Shown here one piece after another: positions 55,248-63,700 of a DNA stretch of 64,000 bases. Both the position numbers and the translations under genes were made by a program. Origin of the DNA: Moorena bouillonii PNG (GTDB taxonomy: Bacteria; Cyanobacteriota; Cyanobacteriia; Cyanobacteriales; Coleofasciculaceae); contig NZ_MKZS01000001.1 in the NCBI RefSeq assembly GCF_001942495.1, forward strand, positions 2,192,555 to 2,256,554. Direction: 5' to 3'. Each line of letters begins with the position of its first letter. Position 1 is the first letter of the stretch. A model generated the notes under the pieces. It was not told where the DNA came from. It made no database searches and was given only the letters and a program-made list of their open reading frames with translations.

Positions 55248-56069
55248 ATGCAAGTATCGGCTATGCACAAAACCTTTATTTTTATTTGGGCAAAAAAAAT
55301 AGTCAAACAAAATCTGACCCATTTGTTGAAAAGGGTATTTAGCATCTTTATACTCTTACTATTAAGTACTGGATGCACCCAGATTCCATTACCAGGACGG
55401 CAATTAACTAATCGATTACTCGGTCAACCTCCCGAAGCAATTTTTCAGCTTACGGTGACCAAATCAGACCGTCCAGGGATCTACACCGTAGCAGGAACCA
55501 CGAATCTTCCGGAGGAAATTCCCATCACGGTAGCAGCGATTCGCTATTTGCACCCTAATCAACAGCTCTCTTTCAACAGAGACCCAAATTTTATCTATTC
55601 AATTCTGGCTTATCAAAATGTCGATGTAAAGAAGGGAAGATGGCAGACCGACTTGAAACTATGGCAAATTGCACCAGACGGTCAGTTTCAAGAAGTCTGG
55701 CAAATGGATCAGTCCAAACTTGGGTTATCACTAAAACCAGCAGAGGAAGTAACCTTCCTAGCCACCCTCACCCCCAAAGAGTCCCTCTGGGAACTAGAAG
55801 AGGAGTTAAAGAAGCAGCGAATAACCTTAGCAAGCAGCCTGATCAACAATACATCCGATGGTCAACGGTATGTCCAGGCACGTGAAGTTCTGTCCGTTGC
55901 CTTACCCACCGGTCAGACTAAACCACCTGAACCTAGACCTGAGGATATTAATGATGGGTGGGGCAAGCGGTATCTGCTGCTACCAGAACCACCGATTATT
56001 TATAAACTTGACAAGCCTAGTCAACGTCGAATCGATGCTCCCCTTTCAACTCCTGAGTTTTTACAATGA
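55248..56069 (+). CDS. Putative lipoprotein, function unknown
   Basis: The 273-residue product has a basic N-terminal stretch, a hydrophobic segment and a lipobox FSIFILLLLSTGC (Cys43). The mature part is beta-rich (AIFQLTVTKSDRPGIYTVAG, then ILAYQNVDVKKGRWQTDLKL) and ends Pro-rich. The long n-region may mean that an ATG at 55263 is used. It is divergent from the TPR/barrel pair and could be an accessory outer-membrane lipoprotein for it, but only position suggests this. A 30-bp palindrome follows, between this gene and the ferredoxin gene. Confidence 0.68.
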   Translation: MQVSAMHKTFIFIWAKKIVKQNLTHLLKRVFSIFILLLLSTGCTQIPLPGRQLTNRLLGQPPEAIFQLTVTKSDRPGIYTVAGTTNLPEEIPITVAAIRYLHPNQQLSFNRDPNFIYSILAYQNVDVKKGRWQTDLKLWQIAPDGQFQEVWQMDQSKLGLSLKPAEEVTFLATLTPKESLWELEEELKKQRITLASSLINNTSDGQRYVQAREVLSVALPTGQTKPPEPRPEDINDGWGKRYLLLPEPPIIYKLDKPSQRRIDAPLSTPEFLQ

Positions 56070-56129
56070 TATCTGGTTTAAGGAGTGATGGAGTGATGGG
56101 GTGATCGGGTGATCGGGTGACCGAGTGAT

Positions 56130-56159
56130 GGAGGGATGGAGTGATCACTCCATCCCTCC
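56130..56159. terminator. 30-bp perfect palindrome between convergent genes
   Basis: GGAGGGATGGAGTGA and TCACTCCATCCCTCC are exact complements with no loop bases. The palindrome follows GGTGATCGGGTGATC octamer repeats (about 56085-56130). It lies between the lipoprotein gene and the ferredoxin gene, which converge, so it may terminate transcription from both sides; a T-tract is weak, so it could instead be a repeat. Confidence 0.65.
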
Positions 56160-56235
56160 GTTCTTGTGCTTGGACAAAAGATACTGTGGAAAGGGAATTT
56201 TCCTCACCTGTTTATCCCCTCACCTGTTCATCCCC

Positions 56236-56523
56236 TCACCCCTTGAGAGTACTGATACTAATATCGCCCATCACAACACACTGGCAAGCTAGACGTGCGT
56301 GAGGATTGTCTGGAGCTAACACATCAAGCAAATCCTGCTCATCAGCTGTGATAGGTGACAGGTGTTCAATGCCTCTGACTACCTCGATTAGACAGGTGCC
56401 ACAGGATGCTTCCCGACAACCAAAAAGAAGGGAAATGGGATGCTCATCGCAGATCTCAGCTAGATTTTGGTTAGGTTCGACCTCAAGGGTTTGTTGATCG
56501 TCTTCAACGTGAATACTCACCAT
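56236..56523 (-). CDS. [2Fe-2S] plant-type ferredoxin
   Basis: The 95-residue protein has the plant-type cluster motif: Cys36, Cys41 and Cys44 in FGCREASCGTCLIEV, and a distal Cys80 in RLACQC (the extra Cys82 follows). It should carry one [2Fe-2S] cluster and act as a low-potential electron carrier. It lies 62 bp downstream of the diiron oxygenase gene on the same strand, so it is a natural candidate electron donor for that enzyme. It is not the main photosynthetic ferredoxin by sequence (different N-terminus, shorter loops). Confidence 0.92.
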   Translation of the reverse strand: MVSIHVEDDQQTLEVEPNQNLAEICDEHPISLLFGCREASCGTCLIEVVRGIEHLSPITADEQDLLDVLAPDNPHARLACQCVVMGDISISTLKG

Positions 56524-56584
56524 AGCAACAATTTGGGTATCTCATGTATAACATTACTGGAGCAGGAGCTGGCAAAAGTTTGAC

Positions 56585-57811
56585 CTAACGCTTAACGGAT
56601 CTCGAGAACTGCTTAAACTCTCGAATGTTATTTGCAACAGCTTTTTCAACTGAACCGGATGAAGCCATCAGACGCATCTCGCGATTAACAGGTGACAGAT
56701 AGTCTAGACCTTCAAGAAACTTGCGGATATCCGATAGAAGACGCTGGTGATATTTAGCTGCCACATGTAAGCCTTGATGTTCCTGACAGAAACACTTCTC
56801 CATCATCAGTAGTGCTTCTTGCTTAGACATGCTAAATAGAGGTGTTTGCAAGAGCTTATACACCATAGGCATAAGATTTCCACCAAAGGTACCAGGGAGT
56901 GTAGTAGATAGCCCATTAAACACATCGGTTTGTAAGCTGTGGATCGTTTGGTTACCAATGTACTTCTCCCAGGCGTTTGGCTGAGGGAAATCCTTATAGA
57001 TTTCGTGGGACATTAACTGAGACGTTGCGGTGTGGAAACTTTCGTCTAGTAGATGATAACGAGAAACTGCTGTTGGAGCGGGAATAAACTCACGATTTTT
57101 CTCTAATCTCTTATATAACTGGGAAAAACTATATTCCTTATTTTTGAGATTTAAATTGCCGATCCCACGGGCAGTATAGTACTGGCTCGCTAGAAAAGGA
57201 GAATTACTGATACTGATGGTGTACACTTGCATTCCCAAAGGAGAGCTTGTACGTCCACCCATCCCTTTAAAAGCAGCTAATGTTTTATCCATTTCCTTAG
57301 GTTTGGTTGACCTAGGACAGTGAAAAACTGTTTCGCCCATTAGGGCTAACTCTGTCTTACTACCAATAGTGTTAAAGGCACGAACATGGTAACGTTCTTG
57401 ATTAGTTTCAAGGTCTAGCGCATGGCAGAGAACTTCGTAATCATCAAAGGGAAAGAAGGCATTTGCTGTAACTTCATTAAATAAAATTGTATTCGTTTCA
57501 GTAGCAGCAATTAAATAGTAATTCAAAGCCCAATAAAGATGGTTTAGAGCTTTTTGTTGTGAGGGTGAAGCCGCTTCATAGAGGGGGCTACCGTACAGCA
57601 TTGAAAGCTCAGGTTCACCCCAGTAATAATCGCTATTGCTGCTATAATCAAAGTTTTTATACAACTCCTCTATCTTTTCGGTGTAATCTGACTCAGTGTT
57701 ACGCCGATAATTAACATCCATCAGCTTAAGATTCTTGCGACCATGGACAACCTTGTCTGATGGAGTTGAAAATTGACTTCCTTTTTCTGGTGCTTTATGG
57801 GTTTTTAGCAT
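56585..57811 (-). CDS. AurF/CmlI-type diiron oxygenase
   Basis: The 408-residue protein shows two diiron ExxH motifs, Glu139-RY-His142 (TNQERYHVR) and Glu257-SF-His260 (LLDESFHT). Together with Glu105, Glu226 and His253 they reproduce the seven-ligand spacing I recall for AurF (Glu101, Glu136, His139, Glu196, His223, Glu227, His230). AurF and CmlI oxidise aryl amines to nitro groups with O2; other members hydroxylate. The substrate here is unknown but is likely made by the adjacent lipid/polyketide genes. It lies between pfaD and the ferredoxin gene, all on the minus strand. The N-terminal 45 residues are variable and basic. Confidence 0.82.
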   Translation of the reverse strand: MLKTHKAPEKGSQFSTPSDKVVHGRKNLKLMDVNYRRNTESDYTEKIEELYKNFDYSSNSDYYWGEPELSMLYGSPLYEAASPSQQKALNHLYWALNYYLIAATETNTILFNEVTANAFFPFDDYEVLCHALDLETNQERYHVRAFNTIGSKTELALMGETVFHCPRSTKPKEMDKTLAAFKGMGGRTSSPLGMQVYTISISNSPFLASQYYTARGIGNLNLKNKEYSFSQLYKRLEKNREFIPAPTAVSRYHLLDESFHTATSQLMSHEIYKDFPQPNAWEKYIGNQTIHSLQTDVFNGLSTTLPGTFGGNLMPMVYKLLQTPLFSMSKQEALLMMEKCFCQEHQGLHVAAKYHQRLLSDIRKFLEGLDYLSPVNREMRLMASSGSVEKAVANNIREFKQFSRSVKR

Positions 57812-57900
57812 ACTATTCTCCTTAGGTAAAAATTACGTAATCTACGTAATCTATAAGTTAGATGGTCTCCAGTACCCTGCAGTATTGTTCATAGTAAACG

Positions 57901-57980
57901 TGGCAATTGGTAATGGGTAATGTATCAATAGTAATTACAATTACCAATTACCAATTACCAATTACCAATTACCAATTACC
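57901..57980. repeat. AATTACC heptamer array
   Basis: Units of AATTACC (about 57938-57980), preceded by their complement GGTAATG (about 57906-57922), lie between pfaD and the diiron oxygenase gene. The arms can pair as a hairpin in the transcript. Confidence 0.85.
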
Positions 57981-58015
57981 AAGCTTGACAATATCGATAA
58001 TTAAAAATTCACAAT

Positions 58016-59713
58016 TTAGGAAAGAGGAACTGGGCGATACTGACTGTAGTAATCTGGCATTTGGAGTCCTTGAATTTTTAAACTTTGTATTCGGTGTAAA
58101 AATGCAGCCCCATTCATGATGTGGTGAGCCACATCAACCACACTGCGATTGTTTGGAGCAGCGAGGTAAGACCCTTGTACCCAGTTATTAAAGCTGCCCA
58201 TGGCAGGTCCGCACCAAATCTGATAATCGATTTCTCTGCCTTTCTCCCCTGACTTCGACCAACGAGATGACAATCCTAGGTACCAGCGAAAAATCAGAGC
58301 CATTTTTACCTTAGGATTATTGGCAGCTTGTTTTATTTTATCAGGATTTCGTTGGGATATATAAGCTATGGTATCCTCCCAGATAGCTTCTATTTTTCTC
58401 TTGAAAATTTGTTTTTCCAGTTTTTCTCTTTCCTCGATAGGAATAGCTTCAATCGAGTCATAGCTTCTATATAACTCAAAGAGTTTCTGGGCCCGTAGGG
58501 GGAAGAGGCTACCTTTTTTTAGGACTTGAAGTTTTACCCCCATTTCAAACATATCTGCTGCTGGAGCCATGGTGACATCAGTCATATCAGCTTTAGCCAA
58601 CACTTCCTTGGTATGTTGAGAGGTTCCAGCTTCAAGGCAAGACTGATTAATAGAGCCAGTCATAACATAAGCCGCACCCATCATAAAAGCAGCTAAGGCT
58701 GATTGTGGCGTACCAATCCCACCAGCAGCTCCAACTCGAATCGGGTTTTCATAACCATATTTTTCCTGAATTTCATCCCTCAATTCCAAGATAGAAGGTA
58801 ACAGACAAACCAAAGACCGATTATCTGTATGACCACCTGAATCAGCTTCTACGGTGATATCGTCTGCCATGGGAACTTTTTCTGCCAAAGTTGCCTGTAG
58901 ATCACTGATTAATCCCTGCTCAACAAGTTTTTTAAGGATTTGTGTTGGAGCAGGCTGGAGAAATTTCGCAGCAACTTCTCTTCTGGATATTTTAGCAATA
59001 ACTTTATTTTTGATTTCGATTTGATTAGCGGTATTGAGTCCTAATCCAGCAGCTCGATAATAAACAATATTGGGAGTTAAATCTAGAAATGCAGACGCTT
59101 CTACAGTTTGAACACCATAATTGAGAAATAGATCAACAGCATGGCGTTCAATCGCAGGTTCACTGGGACTATGAATTAAATTAAAGGCGTAGGGACCTTG
59201 GGGTAAGGCTTGTTGAATACGTTTAATAGCTGCTTCCAGGCGGGAAGGACTTAATCCGCCAGCACCAAATGAACTCAAAATTCTCTCTTTGCCGAGAGCA
59301 ATGACCATCTCCTCAGATGCAATTCCACCAGCCATCGCTCCAGTAACATAGGCAGATTTTACCCCATGAAAGGATAAAAAACTGGGATCGCCTAACTGTT
59401 GAATTTGTATTGGTGGAACTGCCATCAGCAGTTCTACTTGAGAGCTCTTGCCATTTTCGGAAGGATACCAGTAGCCTTCTTGGGTTACGCCAATCTGTCC
59501 TTGGGATCTAACGATATAACAGGACTTTTCTAAATCTAGCAGTTTAGCCTTAATTCCTCGATCATCAAATGCTATCCCATCCAAATCCCCTTTCCAACCT
59601 TGATTTTGACCATAGAAACAATTAAAAAATCCAATTTTATTATCTTTTTGATTATTATTTTTGCTTAGAGGTTTATCTAAAGCAGTCATTGGTTTAGAAC
59701 TAGTTTGAGTCAT
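58016..59713 (-). CDS. pfaD: PfaD-family enoyl reductase (PUFA/polyketide biosynthesis)
   Basis: The 565-residue protein matches PfaD, the stand-alone FMN-dependent trans enoyl reductase of PUFA synthases. It has the 2-nitropropane-dioxygenase-like TIM barrel: VTGAMAGGIASEEMVIALGK, DITVEADSGGHTDNR and RVGAAGGIGTPQSALAAFMMGAAYVMTGSINQSC. The C-terminal domain (ELYRSYDSIEAIPIEEREKL...WCGPAMGSFNNWVQGS) is also family-typical. It reduces the enoyl intermediate on the synthase. It lies two genes downstream of the CLF-AT gene and one gene upstream of the diiron oxygenase. A hairpin with 10-bp ATATCAAGTC / GACTTGATAT arms occurs in its upstream gap (59793-59847). Confidence 0.92.
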   Translation of the reverse strand: MTQTSSKPMTALDKPLSKNNNQKDNKIGFFNCFYGQNQGWKGDLDGIAFDDRGIKAKLLDLEKSCYIVRSQGQIGVTQEGYWYPSENGKSSQVELLMAVPPIQIQQLGDPSFLSFHGVKSAYVTGAMAGGIASEEMVIALGKERILSSFGAGGLSPSRLEAAIKRIQQALPQGPYAFNLIHSPSEPAIERHAVDLFLNYGVQTVEASAFLDLTPNIVYYRAAGLGLNTANQIEIKNKVIAKISRREVAAKFLQPAPTQILKKLVEQGLISDLQATLAEKVPMADDITVEADSGGHTDNRSLVCLLPSILELRDEIQEKYGYENPIRVGAAGGIGTPQSALAAFMMGAAYVMTGSINQSCLEAGTSQHTKEVLAKADMTDVTMAPAADMFEMGVKLQVLKKGSLFPLRAQKLFELYRSYDSIEAIPIEEREKLEKQIFKRKIEAIWEDTIAYISQRNPDKIKQAANNPKVKMALIFRWYLGLSSRWSKSGEKGREIDYQIWCGPAMGSFNNWVQGSYLAAPNNRSVVDVAHHIMNGAAFLHRIQSLKIQGLQMPDYYSQYRPVPLS

Positions 59714-59903
59714 TATAATACAGCTGATTTGGTTAAATTAATAATTATAGTTTAGTAGATTGGCATGAAAATTACCTGTCCAAATTTTGGTAATATCAAG
59801 TCCGATAGCTTATTTTAATTGGGTTTTACTGCTACCAGACTTGATATCAAATCAGGCTAGTTAATTGATACAGAACCTTTATCCTATTAATGTTTTTCTC
59901 AGG

Positions 59904-60782
59904 TTATGAGAGATTATTGTAGGTGTCGATAGCAAATTGGGCACGCTCATCAGGAGATTCTATTTCAGCAAACTGCTCAATAAAGTTGTTCGCCTCATCA
60001 AAGCTCCACAGCGGATCACCACCTTCTCCGTTCTGGGCTATATAGTGTACGGCAGCCTTAAAGACAGCACGAGCAGCATTTTTGGTATACGGCACACCTG
60101 GATCACCACCACCAAACTCTAAATCCAGATGCCAGAGCAAGACATTGCACTCTGCAGGAAATGGTTTGTGCTCCCGCAGCTGCATAGTTTCCATGCAGCG
60201 TTCATGGGAATAGGAATCAGCAAGGGAATGGAGAAAAATCGCTAAAGCCGTGATAGAGCTTGCCGGTACAGTTTTGAATCTCCGACGATTCAAAGAGTAT
60301 TTAGGCGTTACCAGTAGATCGTCAGAATTGCCGTAAAGAGCCCACTGGTCCATGGTATTTAACTCTGGGATTCCCCTTGGACAGGAGTCGGAACTGTCCG
60401 TGAAGTAGTTGCAAGTGTTGCATTCGCTGGCGTCAGTGGGATAGGACACACCGAATGAATCAGTGCAACCGCGTCGGGGAAAGTGCCAGTATAGACTATA
60501 CGGGCCAAAGCGTCCCGTATTGGTGAGACGCACGTTGGTGCCGTTGTAACCTGTGAAATTAATTGAGTCCACAGCTTGATTGGTAACTGCAATCTGTTCT
60601 GCCAATTCTGGCGAGAAACCCGCTGCCCGCACTAGGGTGCGGGTAAATTCGTAATGAAAGGTACTGTGTTCTTTGAGTCCGTTGCGGTAGAACTCGTTGA
60701 AGGCATTTGTAGGTAACACCCAGCAGAGAATTAACACGATGGTAGATACCCAAGTCAAGAAAAATAGTGTTTTACGCTTCAT
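59904..60782 (-). CDS. Secreted zinc-dependent phospholipase C / P1-nuclease-like protein
   Basis: From ATG 60782 the product (about 292 residues) has a signal peptide (MKRKTLFFLTWVSTIVLILC) and then STFHYEFTRTLVRAAGFSPELAEQIA and AIFLHSLADSYSHERC, a His-rich pattern like DUF6765 and zinc-dependent phospholipase C folds. Several cysteines (CTDSFG, CNTCNYFTDSSDSC) suggest disulfides in an exported protein. The role and whether it belongs to the adjacent pathway are unknown. A GTG at 60797 would add five residues. It begins 17 bp after the CLF-AT gene's stop, so the two are likely co-transcribed. Confidence 0.65.
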   Translation of the reverse strand: MKRKTLFFLTWVSTIVLILCWVLPTNAFNEFYRNGLKEHSTFHYEFTRTLVRAAGFSPELAEQIAVTNQAVDSINFTGYNGTNVRLTNTGRFGPYSLYWHFPRRGCTDSFGVSYPTDASECNTCNYFTDSSDSCPRGIPELNTMDQWALYGNSDDLLVTPKYSLNRRRFKTVPASSITALAIFLHSLADSYSHERCMETMQLREHKPFPAECNVLLWHLDLEFGGGDPGVPYTKNAARAVFKAAVHYIAQNGEGGDPLWSFDEANNFIEQFAEIESPDERAQFAIDTYNNLS

Positions 60783-60799
60783 GTTTGGTTGATACACAA

Positions 60800-63700
60800 T
60801 TATGATTCAGAATCAAGCAACTGCTTTGAAAACGTTACTTGGTGCTGAATAATGTCGCCAATTTGCTTCAAGGATTCTTGTTGATTCCTTAAAAAAGCAG
60901 CATGGTTTTTGGTGATGCGAGATGTATTATAACTCAGTTTTTGATACTGATTTTTTTGTAATCCAATTAGGGTTATTTCCGGAACAAAATTGTGATTTTT
61001 TTGGGATAATTCTAGACTGCAACTATTATTATCCAGCGGCATTTTATTAGGGTGGCCACAGTCTAATTTTTCGGTGCTTGTAAGGCTGTAATTTAAAGCA
61101 CACTTAGCACTATTTTCATGGTTTAGGACAGTACTTTGAATATTTGATGAAGTTACGGGTTCAGATGGTTCAAAATTGGGCAAAGTTTGTGGCTGTTCCC
61201 AAGTCTTATGAATTAAGACATTTGACGATAGAGTTTCAGCAATTTCCTGGTTAGTATTGCTCAAAATTCTGGACTTAATCCGGCTCCCACCCAAGGTTAT
61301 GGTTTTAACCATTGAGCGCCGCTGACCAGCATTTTCTGGTTCCTGAGTATACAGCGGCGACAAATCTAGAGAGACTTGATGACTAACTAGCTTGGCCAAA
61401 GCTTTGACAATAGAGGTATGGTCGTTTGAACCTCTTTTATTGAGGGAAACTGTGACATGTTCCTTATCCTTGAGGTTTTCACGAATCCATCTAGAACAAG
61501 TACTCCCAGCGCCTACCTCCACAAAGATCTTGGCTCCATTGTCATAAACTTGGTTAATTAGCCGAGGAAAATCGAGGGGCTGACAAAGACCCTTGGCGAT
61601 AGCGTGACCAATGGCATGGCTCTCAAGGGTAATGGGTTTGTAATCGGCTGCGGAATAAAAAACAGTCTCTGGTTGGCTGCCGATAGGTAAACTGGTCAGT
61701 CTAGCAAGTTCATGGTATTCAGAAGCCATGGCGTCACAATGAAGTACATCATCGGCAGGAGCACGGAAGGCATCGCATTTAAGAGTGTCAATCATCCTCC
61801 GACAAGCTTGAGGATCACCAGCAATTACCACTTCTTTTGGGGTATTGATATGAGTAAGGTAGACGCGATTCTCATGTTTGAGATATTCCACAACTTGGTA
61901 TACCGGAGTCATCAGAACATAGGTACTCCAAATTTGTTTGTCCTGATCATCCTTGCCTTGGGGTAATCCCCAATACTCGCGAACTGCGTTTTTAGGACCA
62001 GACAGTCTTTTGCTAAATATAGGAGAGGAGCTTAAGCCATCGATAGCTTGATCATAGTTACTCCAGACGGACTGACCAATCATCATACTAAGTTCTCCTA
62101 GGCTGTAGCCAAAGGTAGATTGAGCTTGAACTTGGAAATAATCCCTCATGATTATGGTCAAGATTCCACCAAAGGCCATTCCAGATTTGAGCATGGTATG
62201 GGAATCGTCTAACAGTTGCTGTTCAAGGACTTCGAGTTGCCTTCTGGATAAGGAATTTAAGCTCCTCGGATAAAGAAGTCTTTCCCTGAGGATCGAACCT
62301 ATATTGGCGACATGTTTATCTGCCTCCTCGTAGAGTTTGGGAAATAGCTGAAAAAGATTCTGACCTAGTCCAATATAGGAATTGAAAGCACCAGGATAAA
62401 CAAACGCAACGGTACCCCGTTTAGCCAGTGGTTTAGCTGTAAAATAGCTTCCCATAGGCGTTTGCCAGTCTTTACCTTTCTCAAAAGCCTTGGGAATCCC
62501 CTTCATTGCACGCTGGATCTCTCGTTTTAATTCATCGTTGTTGTGTCCGAGAATTGCCAGGGTATAAGTTGCCTGAGAACGTTTTTGAAACCTGGTAAAG
62601 GTTTGGCGAGCAGCAGTAGATAGAGAAACACAATTTTCGATAGTTTCTTCTAAATTATGCAGCTGCTCAAGTAACTGTGATTGACCATCAGCAGCAATGG
62701 GAAAGAGATAAAATGGTGTTTGCTCCAAATAGTTCCTGTTGCGATCGTTCTGAGTCTGTTCCTCTGACAAAATTATATGGGCATGACTCCCCTCCAGTCC
62801 CATACCGTTAATTGCTGCTACTCGTTTGGTGCTCTCTGGTGCTAAAAACCAAGGTCTTGATGCAGTTGCCACATAAAATGGACTACCTTGCCAAACCTCC
62901 GGCATTTTAGGACCAGTCCATTGAGGTGTTGCTGGAATATATCGGTGATAGAGACAGAGTGCAGTTTTGATTAAGCTAGCAATTCCTGAAGCAACATAGG
63001 TATGACCAATATTTGCCTTGACACTACCTATGGCACAGTTTAAATCAGGCTTGGCAGTTTTATAGGCTTGGGTTAATCCACGAATCTCTGCCTCATCCTC
63101 CTGAGCTACTCCACTACCAAACACTTCTAAATAGCCAATATCCCCAGGTGTGATGTCTGCTTGAGTATGAGCCTGTTGACAGGCTTGTATTACAGCTTCA
63201 GCCAGAGGCGGTTGCGGGAAAGGATTGACCTGGTCTGATTTCCCACGGGCTTGTACCAAACTGATGGCATCAATCACTGCATAAATACGGTCTTGGTCTT
63301 GCTGGGCTGTATCAAGACGCTTTAAAACTACAGCGCCAGCCCCTTCACCAACCATCCAGCCATTAGTATTTTGGTCGTAACTCAGGGTATTGACTCCTGT
63401 GTTGACCTTTGCCAATTGGTTTCGCAACAAAACATTTTCCACGCCGCCAGCTAGGTCAACAGCACCCACAACAACCGCATCTACCTCCCCAGCAGCGAGT
63501 AATAGTTGTGCCGTTTCTAGAGCTTTGAAGGTGGAATTTTCCCCAACACCGAGGGTCAAGGAAGGCCCGTTGAAATCCCACAGAGCAGAAATACGACTGG
63601 CTGTGATCGCACCGATGTAACCGAGATAGTCACTGGTTTTTGCCTGGTTGTGAATGCTATCTTTAACAATGCTTTCTAGGCTATCGATAGCTTCGGAGAG

